A stretch of 64,000 nt of DNA from Brevundimonas halotolerans (GTDB lineage: Bacteria; Pseudomonadota; Alphaproteobacteria; Caulobacterales; Caulobacteraceae). The first letter of the stretch is position 1. Every line of letters begins with the position of its first letter. The stretch is taken from contig NZ_QTTA01000016.1 of NCBI RefSeq assembly GCF_003730275.1, forward strand, positions 96,001 through 160,000, given 5' to 3'. Below the pieces are notes generated by a model. That model had not been told where the DNA came from, ran no database searches, and saw only the letters and a program-made list of their open reading frames with translations. Position numbers and translations under genes: made by a program. Shown here piece after piece: positions 7,303-18,204 of the stretch.

Positions 7303-8586
7303 ATGCGTATTTCTACCCGCCTCATCCTGATCGGTACCGTCGCGGCCTGCGCCCCCATGCTGCCCGAACCGCCGCTGCCGTTGCTGCCGCAGCCGGAGAC
7401 GTCCCAGCCGACGACCCCGACGACGCCGCCGCCGTCCACCACGCCCCCGACGACCGATGCTGCGCCGGACCAGGCCGGGTTCGACGGCTGGAAACAGGGC
7501 TTCCTCGACCGTCACGGCGGCGCCCGCCGGGCCGAGTACGAGCGTGAACTGGCCGGGCTGGGCCCCGATCCCACCGTCATCCGGCTGGACGGCAACCAAC
7601 CGGAATTCTCGCGCCCTGCCGGCGCCTATGTCCAGAATGCCGTGACTCCCGGCCGAATCGCCCAGGCGAAGCAGTTGTCGGACCGCGTGCCGTGGGCCGT
7701 CGTCCAGCGCTTTGGCGTGCCGACCGAAATCCTGCTGGCCATCTGGGCCCAGGAAAGCGCCTTTGGTCAGGTGCAGGGCGATTTCGACGTGATCCGCTCG
7801 CTGGCCACCCTCGCCTATGACGGTCGCCGCCGTGACTGGGCCGAGGGCCAGCTCAAGAATGCGCTCGACATCGTCATCGACGGTCGCCGCGCCCGCTCGG
7901 GCCTGAAAGGCAGCTGGGCCGGAGCCATGGGCCAGACCCAGTTCATGCCGGACAACTATCTGCGCCTCGGCATCGATCAGGACGGCGATGGTCGTGTCGA
8001 CATCTGGGGTTCGGACGCCGACGCCCTGGCCTCGGCCGCCAATCTGCTGGATCAGGCGGGATGGAAGCGCGGCCAGACCTGGGGCTATGAGGTCATCCTG
8101 CCCGACAATTTCGACTATGGCCTGGCCGAAGGGCCGCGCCATGACTGGGCCTTCTGGAGTGCGCGTGGCGTGCGTCTGGCCCAAGGCGGCATGCCGAACG
8201 ACGCGGAACAGGCCGAGGGTGCGACCATCCTGCTGCCGCAAGGTGCGCGCGGCCCGGCCTTCCTCGCCCTGCCGAACCACTATGTGATCCGCCGCTACAA
8301 CAACTCGGTTTCCTATGCGCTGGCGATCGGCCTGACCGCCGACGGCATCCAGGGCAAGCCGGGCCTGACCCGCACATGGCCAGACGACGCCCCCCTGTCG
8401 CGTGACCAGCGAATCGGCACCCAGCGGGCGCTGACCAGCATGGGCTATGACACCCAGGGCATCGACGGGATCATCGGCGCCAACACCCGCGCTGCCCTTC
8501 GGCAGTGGCAGATCGACACCGGGCGGCTGGCCGACGGCTATCTGACCGCCGAGCTGGCCGATGAACTGATCCGCATGGCGCGATGA
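7303..8586 (+). CDS. Lytic murein transglycosylase (MltB/SltB family) with peptidoglycan-binding domain
   Basis: A 427-residue cell-wall enzyme that cleaves glycan strands to 1,6-anhydro-muropeptides. A signal peptide with lipobox GTVAAC is followed by a Pro/Thr-rich linker (about residues 20-55), the SLT_2 domain (about 60-350) with the catalytic Glu in LLAIWAQESAFG, the family motif GSWAGAMGQTQFMPDNYLRLG, and a C-terminal PG_binding_1 repeat (RALTSMGYDTQGIDGIIGANTR). ATG at 7303 places the signal peptide at the N-terminus; a longer frame upstream is not conserved in character. Confidence 0.93.
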   Translation: MRISTRLILIGTVAACAPMLPEPPLPLLPQPETSQPTTPTTPPPSTTPPTTDAAPDQAGFDGWKQGFLDRHGGARRAEYERELAGLGPDPTVIRLDGNQPEFSRPAGAYVQNAVTPGRIAQAKQLSDRVPWAVVQRFGVPTEILLAIWAQESAFGQVQGDFDVIRSLATLAYDGRRRDWAEGQLKNALDIVIDGRRARSGLKGSWAGAMGQTQFMPDNYLRLGIDQDGDGRVDIWGSDADALASAANLLDQAGWKRGQTWGYEVILPDNFDYGLAEGPRHDWAFWSARGVRLAQGGMPNDAEQAEGATILLPQGARGPAFLALPNHYVIRRYNNSVSYALAIGLTADGIQGKPGLTRTWPDDAPLSRDQRIGTQRALTSMGYDTQGIDGIIGANTRAALRQWQIDTGRLADGYLTAELADELIRMAR

Positions 8587-8636
8587 AACGGTTTTCGCTT
8601 CGCCTGATGGCGGCTTCCTGCTAACCGCCTGCGGTC

Positions 8637-9167
8637 ATGAATCTCCCGCGCATCTCTTATGCCGCCTACGGCTTCGCCCTGACGATCATCATCGTCGATC
8701 AGCTGACCAAGGCCTGGGTCCTGGCCCGGCTGGGCACGACCGATCTGGCCCTGATCCCCAACGGCTTCCGGCTGCTGGATATCTGGCCGCCGTATCTGCG
8801 CTTTACCTATCTGCTGAATGACGGCGTCAGTTTCGGCCTGTTCGGCGGCGGCACCATGCGGTGGATCCTGACGGTGTTCTCGCTGGTCGTGGCCGGAGCG
8901 CTCGCCTGGTGGGCCACCCGGGCCGACCGCCGCCTGCTGATCACCGCCATCGGTCTGGTCATGGGCGGAGCGCTGGGCAATGTCATCGACCGCATCCGCT
9001 TCGGCGGCGTGGTCGACTTCATCGACTTCTCGGGCACAGGCCTGTTCCCGTGGGTGTTCAACATCGCCGACAGCGCCATCACCATCGGCGTGATCCTGCT
9101 GATCGTCGACGCCTTCCTGTCGGAACGTGACGCCCGCGAGGTTGGCGTCGCCAACGAAAAGTCGTAA
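8637..9167 (+). CDS. lspA: Lipoprotein signal peptidase (signal peptidase II)
   Basis: A 176-residue integral membrane aspartyl protease that removes signal peptides from diacylglyceryl-prolipoproteins. Four hydrophobic segments are visible. The two catalytic aspartates are in GNVIDRIRFGGVVDFIDF and FNIADSAITIG, with the conserved NDGVSFGLF loop before them. The following gene encodes a lipoprotein, which is a natural client, and the two probably form one unit. Confidence 0.96.
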   Translation: MNLPRISYAAYGFALTIIIVDQLTKAWVLARLGTTDLALIPNGFRLLDIWPPYLRFTYLLNDGVSFGLFGGGTMRWILTVFSLVVAGALAWWATRADRRLLITAIGLVMGGALGNVIDRIRFGGVVDFIDFSGTGLFPWVFNIADSAITIGVILLIVDAFLSERDAREVGVANEKS

Positions 9168-9226
9168 TCACAGGGTCTTCACTAAGATCCCAGGTGCCCG
9201 CCGCGCCACAGGAGCCGAGCCTATCC

Positions 9227-9799
9227 ATGCGTAACCGTAAAGTTGTCGCCCTCGCCATTGTCGCCGTTGCCGGTCTCAGCCTTCAGGCCTGCACGGGTTT
9301 TCGCCAGAGCGTGGGCCTGACCAAGGTCACCCCGGATGAGTTCCTGACCGTGTCGCGCGCGCCGCTGTCGGTGCCGCCCGAATATGGCCTGCGCCCGCCG
9401 GTCCCGGGCCAGCCCCGTCCGCAGGACGTCACGCCCGAACTGGTCGCCCGCCAGATCCTGGCCTCGGAGCGTCAGTCGGTGACCCGCTCTGCCGGTGAGC
9501 AGGCCCTGGCCACGCGCGTAGGTGCCGGAACCGGCGAAATCGACGGCACGATCCGCTACGTCATCGACGACCAGTTCGGCGACATCGCCCACAAGGAAGA
9601 AAACTGGGCCAACCGCGTCATGTTCTGGCGTCAGGACGACCCGGCCACCCAGACCGAAACCCGCATGTTGACCGCCGATGGCGTGGTGCCCATCGACCCT
9701 TCGACGGAATATGAGCGCCTGCAGGCCCTGACCGGTGGCCAGAATGCCATCGTCATCTCGCCGCGCCGTTCGCCGGGCTTCAAACTGCCGGGCCTGTAA
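9227..9799 (+). CDS. DUF3035 lipoprotein
   Basis: A 190-residue predicted lipoprotein with signal peptide and lipobox LSLQAC, then the DUF3035 pattern TPDEFLTVSRAPLSVPPEYGLRPP that defines this alphaproteobacterial family. The rest is soluble and rich in charged residues. The function is unknown; it commonly follows lspA in alphaproteobacteria. ATG at 9227 with GGAG upstream is chosen over GTG at 9194, which would put residues before the signal peptide. Confidence 0.85.
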   Translation: MRNRKVVALAIVAVAGLSLQACTGFRQSVGLTKVTPDEFLTVSRAPLSVPPEYGLRPPVPGQPRPQDVTPELVARQILASERQSVTRSAGEQALATRVGAGTGEIDGTIRYVIDDQFGDIAHKEENWANRVMFWRQDDPATQTETRMLTADGVVPIDPSTEYERLQALTGGQNAIVISPRRSPGFKLPGL

Positions 9800-9805
9800 G
9801 CCCGG

Positions 9806-10774
9806 TCAGTCGACCAGGGCTCTGGGCAGTTTGAAGGTCACGGCCTCCCGGACGCCGTCGTCCTCGATCACGGTCGTGTCGAAGCGGGCACCGATGGCGT
9901 CCACCAGATCGGTGATCAGCTTCTCCGGAGCCGACGCGCCCGCGGTGACACCGACCGTCTGAACCGTGTCGAACCAGCGCCAGTCGATGGCCGAGGCATC
10001 ATCGACCAGTCTTGCATCACGCGCCCCTGCGCGCAGCGCCACCTCGACCAGCCGCGCCGAGTTGGATGAATTGGCGGACCCGACAACCAGCACCAGATCG
10101 CTGCCCTTGCCCAGCCGTTTCACGGCCTCCTGACGATTGGTGGTGGCGTAGCAGATGTCTTCCTTGTGCGGATCCGGAAGCTCGGGGAAACGCGCCTTGA
10201 GCACCGACAGGATCTCGGCCGTGTCATCGACCGAGAGCGTCGTCTGGGTGGCATAGGCCAGAGGCTGGTCGCCCGGCCGCTGAAAGGCCTCGGCATCCTC
10301 GACGGTTTCGACCAGTGAAATGGCGCCCGCTGGCAACTGGCCCATGGTGCCGATCACCTCAGGGTGGCCCGCATGTCCTATCAGGATGATGTGGCGCCCC
10401 TCTTCGTGGCGACGCTCACACTCGACATGGACCTTGGAGACCAGCGGACAGGTGGCATCCAGAAAGAACATGTCTCGCGAGCGCGCCGCCTCCGGAACCG
10501 CCCGGGGGACGCCGTGGGCCGAAAACACGACCGGCCGGTCATCCGGGCATTCATCCAGTTCCTTGACGAAGACGGCCCCCAGCGCCTTCAGCCGCTCGAC
10601 GACGTGTCGGTTGTGGACGATCTCATGACGCACGAAGACCGGTGCGCCATACTTCTCAAGGGCGCGCTCGACGATCTGGATCGCCCTGTCCACCCCGGCG
10701 CAGAAGCCGCGCGGCGTGGCCAGACGCACCACGAGCGACCGACGATCAGAGGGAGAAGGGGCTGTCATGTCCAT
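9806..10774 (-). CDS. ispH: 4-hydroxy-3-methylbut-2-enyl diphosphate reductase
   Basis: The last enzyme of the MEP isoprenoid pathway, an iron-sulfur protein that reduces HMBPP to IPP and DMAPP. The three cluster cysteines are visible in [11 protein letters not shown] (Cys25), [13 protein letters not shown] and [10 protein letters not shown]. Substrate-binding HEIVHN, SAHG and GHAGHPE are intact, as is [10 protein letters not shown]. At 322 residues it is full length. It runs against its neighbours, with a promoter region of about 140 bases shared with the gene at 10914. Confidence 0.97.
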   Translation of the reverse strand: MDMTAPSPSDRRSLVVRLATPRGFCAGVDRAIQIVERALEKYGAPVFVRHEIVHNRHVVERLKALGAVFVKELDECPDDRPVVFSAHGVPRAVPEAARSRDMFFLDATCPLVSKVHVECERRHEEGRHIILIGHAGHPEVIGTMGQLPAGAISLVETVEDAEAFQRPGDQPLAYATQTTLSVDDTAEILSVLKARFPELPDPHKEDICYATTNRQEAVKRLGKGSDLVLVVGSANSSNSARLVEVALRAGARDARLVDDASAIDWRWFDTVQTVGVTAGASAPEKLITDLVDAIGARFDTTVIEDDGVREAVTFKLPRALVD

Positions 10775-10913
10775 GCCCCCAAACTAGGCATCCCGGAGGC
10801 TTTGCGCCACCAGCCGTTTGCGGTGCCTCGCTTTAGCCGTTATCAGCGGGATGCTGTTGCCTTCGGATACCGGGCAAATGGCCCAACCAAACCCGGGAAT
10901 TGTAGAGACACAG

Positions 10914-11573
10914 ATGCGTCGCGTTCTTGCCCTTGCCTTCGTCGCCGCCGTTTCGCTGGCTGTCCTGCCAAACGCTGCCCAGGCGCAGAGCCGACCGCAG
11001 GAAGGTGGCCAGAATGCCGACGGCTCGCCGTCCCAGACGCGTCAGCGCGCCCGTACCCTGCCGCTGGGGCGCCAGGCCAATGTCGGCCCCTGCCCGATTG
11101 TGCGCGTGCTGTACGATGCGGCCCGCTATGTCGAACTGGCTGATAACCGGGCACTGGCCGCCAACGTTGGCTACACGGGCGAGATCGAGGGTGTGACCTC
11201 GGACTGTCGCTATCGAGATGACGACCCGATCGTCGTGGACACCAACATGCTCTTTACCCTCGGCAAGGGGCCGAGTGCTGAAGGCGACGGTCGCACCTAC
11301 CGCTATTGGGTCGCGGTCACCAGCCGCGATACCGCCGTGCTGGCCAAGCAGTATTTCGACCTGCCAGTCCAGTTCGACGGCGAAGACCGCACCAGCGTCA
11401 GCGAGTCCCAGACGATCGTCATCCCGCGGGCCAACGCCCAGACGTCGGGCGCCAATTTCGAGATCCTGATCGGGTTCGACGTCACCCCCGAGATGGCCGA
11501 GTTCAACCGCGTCGGCAGCCGATTCTGCGTCGACGCCACCGGCACCAGCCCCGGGACCTGCATCAACCGATGA
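10914..11573 (+). CDS. Secreted protein upstream of argS, unknown function
   Basis: A 219-residue protein with a clean signal peptide ([19 protein letters not shown], cleavage after AQA). The mature part has four cysteines (two of them near [10 protein letters not shown] and [10 protein letters not shown]) and a predicted beta-rich body. I do not recognise the family, though a similar exported protein precedes argS in Caulobacterales. Its TGA stop overlaps the argS ATG (ATGA), so the two are probably cotranscribed and coupled. Confidence 0.8.
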   Translation: MRRVLALAFVAAVSLAVLPNAAQAQSRPQEGGQNADGSPSQTRQRARTLPLGRQANVGPCPIVRVLYDAARYVELADNRALAANVGYTGEIEGVTSDCRYRDDDPIVVDTNMLFTLGKGPSAEGDGRTYRYWVAVTSRDTAVLAKQYFDLPVQFDGEDRTSVSESQTIVIPRANAQTSGANFEILIGFDVTPEMAEFNRVGSRFCVDATGTSPGTCINR

Positions 11574-13369
11574 CCGATCTGAAATCGCGCCTCGGCGAAG
11601 CAGTCACGGCTGCCTTCGCCGCCGAAGGCGTGGCCTCGGACAAGATTCGGGTCACGGCTTCCGATCGCCCCGACCTCGCGGACTTCCAGTCCAATGCCGC
11701 CATGGCCGTAGCCAAGGCGCACGGCACCAATCCGCGCGATCTGGCTGGCCGGGTCGCCGCGCGCCTTGAGGGGCACGCCGACCTGACCTCGGTGGAGGTC
11801 GCCGGTCCGGGCTTCATCAATCTGGTCGTCTCCCCCGCCTCCCTGGCCTCGCGCGCCGCCGAGATCCTCGGCGACGAGGCCCGTCGCGGCGCGGAGCCGG
11901 TCGAGCAGGCCCGTCGCGTGATCATCGACTATGCGGGACCCAATGTGGCCAAGCCGATGCACGTCGGCCACCTGCGCTCGTCCATCATAGGCGAGAGCCT
12001 GAAGCGCCTGTTCCGCTTCCGGGGCGATCAGGTGTGGGGCGATGCCCACTTTGGCGACTGGGGCTTCCAGATGGGCCTGCTGATCGTCGCCTGTGCGGAC
12101 GAAGGGCTCGGGACGCAGTTCATGGCTACGGAAGGCCCCTTCCCGGCCGACATCCCGGTATCGCTCGAGGATCTTGAGCGTCTGTATCCCGCCGCCGCCG
12201 CCCGCGCCAAGGCGGAGCCGGAGTTCCGTGACCGCGCCCGCAAGGCGACGGCCGAGCTGCAGGGCGGCCATGCCGGCTATCGCGCGCTATGGGCCCATTT
12301 CGTCGCGGTCAGCCGCTCCGCGCTGGAGCGCGAGTTTGGCGCCCTGGGCGTGACCTTCGATCTGTGGAACGGCGAATCGGACGCCGATCCCCTGATGGCC
12401 GGCATGATCGCCGATCTGGAGACCAAGGGCCTGTTGGTCGAGGACGCGGGCGCCCGCGTTGTCCACGTTGCCGGGCCGGGCGAGACCCGCAAGAAGAAGC
12501 TGGACGACGGCTCGGTCGTCGAGGTGCCCAGCCCGCCGCCGCTGCTGGTCGTGTCCTCCGAAGGCTCGGCCATGTATGGCACCACCGATCTGGCGACCAT
12601 CCTCGACCGCCGCCAGCGGATCGATCCCGAGTTGATCCTGTACGTCGTCGACGAACGTCAGGCCGAGCATTTCGAGCAGGTGTTCCGCGCGGCCCGGCTG
12701 GCCGGCTATGCCTCGGATGGCGAGCTGGAGCATCTGGGCTTCGGCACCATGAACGGCCCGGACGGCAAGCCCTTCAAGACCCGCGCCGGCGGCGTCCTGA
12801 AGCTGCACGACCTGATCACCACGGCGACCGACAAGGCGCGCGAGCGGCTCAAGGAAGCCCGTCTGGGCGATGACCTGGCGCCCGAGGCCTTTGACGACAC
12901 GGCCCGCAAGGTGGCGGTGGCCGCGCTCAAATTCGCAGACCTGTCGAACGCCCGGACCACCAGCTACATCTTTGACCTTGATCGCTTCATCAGCTTCGAG
13001 GGCAAGACCGGCCCCTATCTGCTGTACCAGTCGGTGCGCATCAAATCCCTGCTGCGTAAAGCCGGGGACGCGGTGCCGGCGGGCACGGCAATCCGCGTGG
13101 ATGAGCCCGCCGAGCGCGATCTGGTCCTGACACTGGACGCCTTCTCGGGCGCGGTGGCCGACGCCTATGACAAGCGGATGCCGCATCTGGTGGCCGAGCA
13201 TGCCTATCGACTGGCCCAGTCCTTCTCGAAATTCTATGCGGCCTGCCCGATCCTTGGCGCCGAGGACGTCGGTGTTTGCGCCTCGCGACTGGCCCTGTCA
13301 CAGGGGACGCTCGCCCAGCTGGAACTGGCATTGGACCTGCTGGGCATAGCGACACCCGAGCGGATGTAG
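11570..13369 (+). CDS. argS: Arginyl-tRNA synthetase
   Basis: Class Ia synthetase of 599 residues that charges tRNA-Arg in the cytoplasm. It has the Arg-tRNA-synt N domain, the HIGH-type motif HVGH at residues 131-134 (in [11 protein letters not shown]), the degenerate KMSKS equivalent in [15 protein letters not shown], and the DALR anticodon-binding domain at the C-terminus (about residues 480-599). The start overlaps the upstream gene by four bases. Confidence 0.97.
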   Translation: MTDLKSRLGEAVTAAFAAEGVASDKIRVTASDRPDLADFQSNAAMAVAKAHGTNPRDLAGRVAARLEGHADLTSVEVAGPGFINLVVSPASLASRAAEILGDEARRGAEPVEQARRVIIDYAGPNVAKPMHVGHLRSSIIGESLKRLFRFRGDQVWGDAHFGDWGFQMGLLIVACADEGLGTQFMATEGPFPADIPVSLEDLERLYPAAAARAKAEPEFRDRARKATAELQGGHAGYRALWAHFVAVSRSALEREFGALGVTFDLWNGESDADPLMAGMIADLETKGLLVEDAGARVVHVAGPGETRKKKLDDGSVVEVPSPPPLLVVSSEGSAMYGTTDLATILDRRQRIDPELILYVVDERQAEHFEQVFRAARLAGYASDGELEHLGFGTMNGPDGKPFKTRAGGVLKLHDLITTATDKARERLKEARLGDDLAPEAFDDTARKVAVAALKFADLSNARTTSYIFDLDRFISFEGKTGPYLLYQSVRIKSLLRKAGDAVPAGTAIRVDEPAERDLVLTLDAFSGAVADAYDKRMPHLVAEHAYRLAQSFSKFYAACPILGAEDVGVCASRLALSQGTLAQLELALDLLGIATPERM

Positions 13370-14410
<1,041 letters not shown>

Positions 14411-14516
14411 AATGGCGATCAGATAACGCCGATAAGTTTGCATTGCGAGCAGGCCATCAAGCTCTACAGTATGCGCATTGGGTCCGGCGATTTTGCCTGC
14501 CCGTGGAGAAGCGCGA

Positions 14517-14975
14517 ATGAAAACCTCCTTGTTGCTCACGACCCTTGCCGGGTTCTGTCTGATGGCCTCTGCCGCCAGCGCCCAGGACCCCTCGGCGGCC
14601 CCGACCTTTGGGCAGGTCAGTCTGTCGGCAGGCTTTACCAATGATCCCTATACCGTCGAGGTCTTCGCGGGTGGCCCCGTCGACGGCGGTGCCCTTCCCG
14701 GGTCCTGCGTGGGCAATATCGGCGACGCGCCTGACTTCCGCCTGAGCTTCAGCGGCAATGGCGCCATGCCGCTGTTCATCCGGACAATCTCCGGCTCTGA
14801 CACGACCCTGATCATCAATGGTCCGGATGGTCAGTGGTACTGCGATGACGACAGCTTTGGCGACGGAGACGCCCAGGTGCGTTTCGGCCGTCCGCAAAGC
14901 GGCGTCTACGACATCTGGGTTGGATCGTTCGACGGCAATCCTGAGACCATCCTGGTCATCACCGAGATCGAATAG
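14517..14975 (+). CDS. Secreted beta-sandwich (PPC-like) protein, unknown role
   Basis: A 152-residue protein with a signal peptide (MKTSLLLTTLAGFCLMASA, cleavage near ASA-QD). The mature part ends with DTTLIINGPDGQWYCDDDSFG and GVYDIWVGSFDG, which resembles the bacterial pre-peptidase C-terminal domain that binds or presents secreted proteins. Two cysteines (GSCVGN and WYCDD) could form a disulfide. The function is unknown. A hairpin follows the stop. Confidence 0.75.
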   Translation: MKTSLLLTTLAGFCLMASAASAQDPSAAPTFGQVSLSAGFTNDPYTVEVFAGGPVDGGALPGSCVGNIGDAPDFRLSFSGNGAMPLFIRTISGSDTTLIINGPDGQWYCDDDSFGDGDAQVRFGRPQSGVYDIWVGSFDGNPETILVITEIE

Positions 14976-14996
14976 GCGCCGATGCCTGAACTGACA

Positions 14997-15024
14997 CACC
15001 CTCCGGCAACGACGCCGGAGGGTG
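14997..15024 (+). terminator. Hairpin terminator after the secreted protein gene
   Basis: CACCCTCCGGC and GCCGGAGGGTG form a perfect 11-bp stem with a 6-base loop. The T-tract after it is weak (TTGT), so termination efficiency is uncertain. It insulates the glycine riboswitch from upstream transcription. Confidence 0.65.
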
Positions 15025-15094
15025 TTGTACATCAAGGGCTGCGGCAATCCCGCCCTTTCCCTACTGACGCTTGACTCCGGTCGCGGCTGCGCAC

Positions 15095-15290
15095 AGGGAA
15101 GACGGGCTCTCGCGGGAGAGATCGGGGTCATGGTTCTGACCCCGGAGCCGAAGGCGCAACCGCCCCGGAAACGCTCAGGCAAAAGGACCGCGAGGCGCAT
15201 CAGACGCTGGAAAGAGCCAGGCATGGCTCGCCGACGGAGCAAGGCGAATTTGTTCGCTGGAATCTCTCAGGCTTCGAGACAGCGGGGGCT
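15095..15290 (+). promoter_or_regulatory. Tandem glycine riboswitch ahead of gcvT
   Basis: Two consecutive glycine aptamers are visible. The first has CGGGAGAGAT, then GCCGAAGGCGCAACCGCCC and CGCTCAGGCAAAAGGACCG. The second has GACGGAGCAAGGCGAA and ATCTCTCAGGCTTCGAGACAG. The CGAAGG/AGGCAAAAGGAC and TCTCAGGC signatures are those of the gcvT riboswitch family, which usually turns expression on when glycine is plentiful. It ends about 40 bases before gcvT. Edges are approximate. Confidence 0.9.
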
Positions 15291-15332
15291 TTACGGGGCG
15301 GGAAACCGTCTGCGAACGAGAGCCCGACACCG

Positions 15333-16442
15333 ATGACCGAGCTGAAGACCACACCCCTTAATGCGGCGCACCGGGCGCTGGGCGCGCGCATGGTCGGCTT
15401 CGGCGGCTATGACATGCCGGTCCAGTACGAGGGCGTTCTGGCCGAGCACCGCTGGACGCGCGAGCACGCCGGCCTGTTCGACGTTTCACACATGGGCCAG
15501 GCCCGGATTTCGGGCGCCGACGCCATCGGCTGGTTCGAACGGTTCGTCCCGGGCGACTATCAGATCCTGAAGGACGGCAAGCAGAAATACTCCCTGCTGC
15601 TGAACGACGACGGCGGCATCATGGACGACCTGATGGCCGGCAAGCCCGACCACGGCGGCCTCTATGTCGTGGTCAATGCCGGTAACAAGGAAGAAGACTT
15701 CGCCTACCTCCAGGCGCGACTGGAGGGGGACGTGACCCTGACGCGTCTGGAAGACCGGGCGCTGCTGGCCATCCAGGGGCCTGAGGCCGCCGAGGTCATG
15801 GCCGCGCACGAGCCCGTGCTGGCCGAGATGGGCTTCATGGACTCGGCCCGGCTGATGCTGTTCGGCGCGGACTGTTTCATCTCGCGGTCGGGTTACACCG
15901 GCGAGGACGGCTATGAGATTTCGGTGCCGGGTGATCAGGCCGAGCGCATCTGGAACACCCTGCTGGAAGACGCCCGCGTCAAGCCGATCGGTCTGGGCGC
16001 GCGGGACAGTCTGCGCCTTGAGGCCGGCCTGCCGCTGCACGGCCACGACATCGACCCGACGACCAGCCCGGTCGAGGGCGCCCTTACCTTTGCCCTGTCG
16101 AAGTCGCGCAAGGAGCGCGCCGACTTCCCGGGGGCAGACCGCATCCTCAAGGAGCTGGCCGACGGCCCGGCCCGCGTCCGCGTCGGCCTGCACGTCAAGG
16201 AAGGTGCCCCGGCCCGCGAAGGCGCAGAGATCGCCGATGCCGACGGCACGGTGATTGGTACGGTCACCTCGGGCGGCCCCTCCCCGACCCTCGGCCACAA
16301 CATCGCCATGGGCTATGTTCCGCCGCACCTGTCGGCGCTCGGCATGGACCTGAAGGTCATCGTGCGCGGCAAGCCTGCTGCCGCCACCGTCATCGCCATG
16401 CCATTTGTGGCACAACGCTATTATCGCAAACCGAGAGCCTGA
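15333..16442 (+). CDS. gcvT: Glycine cleavage system T protein (aminomethyltransferase)
   Basis: A 369-residue enzyme that takes the aminomethyl group from lipoyl-GcvH, releases ammonia and makes 5,10-methylene-THF. Family motifs include [40 protein letters not shown] and the C-terminal barrel starting near residue 280 ([14 protein letters not shown]). It is the first gene of gcvT-H-PA-PB, under the glycine riboswitch. Confidence 0.97.
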   Translation: MTELKTTPLNAAHRALGARMVGFGGYDMPVQYEGVLAEHRWTREHAGLFDVSHMGQARISGADAIGWFERFVPGDYQILKDGKQKYSLLLNDDGGIMDDLMAGKPDHGGLYVVVNAGNKEEDFAYLQARLEGDVTLTRLEDRALLAIQGPEAAEVMAAHEPVLAEMGFMDSARLMLFGADCFISRSGYTGEDGYEISVPGDQAERIWNTLLEDARVKPIGLGARDSLRLEAGLPLHGHDIDPTTSPVEGALTFALSKSRKERADFPGADRILKELADGPARVRVGLHVKEGAPAREGAEIADADGTVIGTVTSGGPSPTLGHNIAMGYVPPHLSALGMDLKVIVRGKPAAATVIAMPFVAQRYYRKPRA

Positions 16443-16453
16443 GAGATCAGACC

Positions 16454-16819
16454 ATGAAGTTCACCAAGGATCACGAGTGGGTCAAACTGGACGGTGACGT
16501 CGCCACCGTCGGCATTTCCAAGCACGCCGCCGACCAGCTGGGCGACGTCGTGTTCGTCGAAGTGCCCGAGATCGGCAAGACCGTCGGCAAGGGCGACAGC
16601 TTCGCCGTTGTCGAGAGCGTCAAGGCCGCGTCGGACGTTTATGCCCCCGTCTCGGGCGAGGTGGTCGAGGCCAATGACGCCCTGTCCGGCGCCCCCGAAA
16701 CCGTCAATGCCGACGCCGAGGGCGAGGGCTGGTTCGCGAAGATCAAGGTCTCCGATGCCTCGCAGATCGAAGGCCTGATGGACCGCGCCGCCTACGACGC
16801 CTTCCTCGCCACCCTCTGA
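16454..16819 (+). CDS. gcvH: Glycine cleavage system H protein
   Basis: A 121-residue lipoyl carrier that shuttles the aminomethyl group between the P and T proteins. The lipoylated lysine is Lys57 in [19 protein letters not shown] and DHEWV are family landmarks. It starts 12 bases after gcvT. Its lipoate would be supplied through LipB, encoded at the left edge. Confidence 0.97.
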   Translation: MKFTKDHEWVKLDGDVATVGISKHAADQLGDVVFVEVPEIGKTVGKGDSFAVVESVKAASDVYAPVSGEVVEANDALSGAPETVNADAEGEGWFAKIKVSDASQIEGLMDRAAYDAFLATL

Positions 16820-16846
16820 CCCCTTCAACGCTGGACCTCCCCACCC

Positions 16847-18193
16847 ATGCGCTACCTTCCCCTGACGCCCGACGACCGTGAGGCCATGTTGGCCGCCATC
16901 GGTGTGAAATCGATCGATGACCTGTTCGTCGATGTGCCGGAAGCTGCCCGACTGGCCGGCCCGGTCGATCTGCCGCGCGTGGCCGGTGAGCTGGAGGTCG
17001 AGCGGGCCCTCGGTGCCATGGCGGCCAGGAACGCCACGGCGGGAACCGTGCCCTTCTTCTGCGGGGCCGGCGCCTACAAGCACCATGTGCCGGCCACCGT
17101 CGATCACGTGATCCAGCGGTCCGAGTTCCTGACCAGCTACACCCCCTACCAGCCGGAAATCGCCCAGGGGACGCTGCAGTATCTGTACGAGTTCCAGACC
17201 CAGGTGGCGAACCTGACCGGCATGGCGGTGGCCAATGCCTCGCTTTACGACGGCTCGACCGCCATGGCCGAGGGCGTGCTGATGGCCACCCGCGTGACCC
17301 GCCGCAACAAGGCGGTCATCTCGGGCGGGGTGCACCCTCACTACGTCAAGGCGACCGAGACCGTGGTGCACGCCGTCGGCGTCGAGACCGAGGCCCTGCC
17401 CGCCGCCGTCGATGCCGAGGCCGACGTGATCGCCCGTATCGGGCCCGACACGGCCTGCGTCGTCGTCCAGACCCCGAACATCTTCGGCACCGCAACGGAC
17501 GTGACGAAAATCGCCGAGGCGGCCCATGCCGCCGGTGCCCTGCTGATCGTCGTGGTGACCGAGGCTGTGTCGATGGGCCTGCTGAAGTCGCCCGGCGAGA
17601 TGGGGGCCGACATTGTCGCCGCCGAGGGCCAGTCGATCGGCAATGCGCTGAACTACGGCGGACCCTACGTCGGGCTGTTCGCCACGCGCGACAAGCTGGT
17701 GCGCCAGATGCCGGGCCGTCTGTGCGGCGAGACGGTCGATGCCGATGGCGAGCGGGGGTTCGTCCTGACCCTGTCGACGCGCGAGCAGCACATCCGCCGC
17801 GACAAGGCGACCTCGAACATCTGCACCAATTCGGGCCTGTGCACCCTGGCCTTCACCATCCACATGAGTCTGCTGGGCGAGACCGGCCTGCGCCGCCTGG
17901 CCCTGCTGAACCATGAGACGGCCGTCGCCACCCGCGATGCACTCAAGACCATTCCGGGCGTCGAGATCCTGACCCCGCGCTTCTTCAACGAGTTTGCGGT
18001 CAAACTGCCCAGGCCTGCCGCCGAAGTGGTCGAGCAACTGGCCAGTCACCACATTCTGGCCGGTGTGCCCTACAGCCGCCTGGCCCCGGAGGCCGGCATG
18101 GACGACGTGCTGCTGGTCGCCGCGACCGAGACCACGACCGAGGCTGACATCAAGTCCCTGGCGAGCGCGCTCGCCAAGGTTCTGGCGAACTGA
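16847..18193 (+). CDS. gcvPA: Glycine dehydrogenase (decarboxylating) subunit 1
   Basis: The 448-residue N-terminal half of the split P protein (P-alpha). It shows [38 protein letters not shown], and [18 protein letters not shown], the hallmarks of the family. It pairs with GcvPB as an alpha2beta2 enzyme that decarboxylates glycine and loads GcvH. This half carries no PLP lysine, which sits in GcvPB. The split arrangement is usual in many alphaproteobacteria and Gram-positives. Confidence 0.97.
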   Translation: MRYLPLTPDDREAMLAAIGVKSIDDLFVDVPEAARLAGPVDLPRVAGELEVERALGAMAARNATAGTVPFFCGAGAYKHHVPATVDHVIQRSEFLTSYTPYQPEIAQGTLQYLYEFQTQVANLTGMAVANASLYDGSTAMAEGVLMATRVTRRNKAVISGGVHPHYVKATETVVHAVGVETEALPAAVDAEADVIARIGPDTACVVVQTPNIFGTATDVTKIAEAAHAAGALLIVVVTEAVSMGLLKSPGEMGADIVAAEGQSIGNALNYGGPYVGLFATRDKLVRQMPGRLCGETVDADGERGFVLTLSTREQHIRRDKATSNICTNSGLCTLAFTIHMSLLGETGLRRLALLNHETAVATRDALKTIPGVEILTPRFFNEFAVKLPRPAAEVVEQLASHHILAGVPYSRLAPEAGMDDVLLVAATETTTEADIKSLASALAKVLAN

Positions 18194-18204
18194 GGAGCGG
18201 ACCG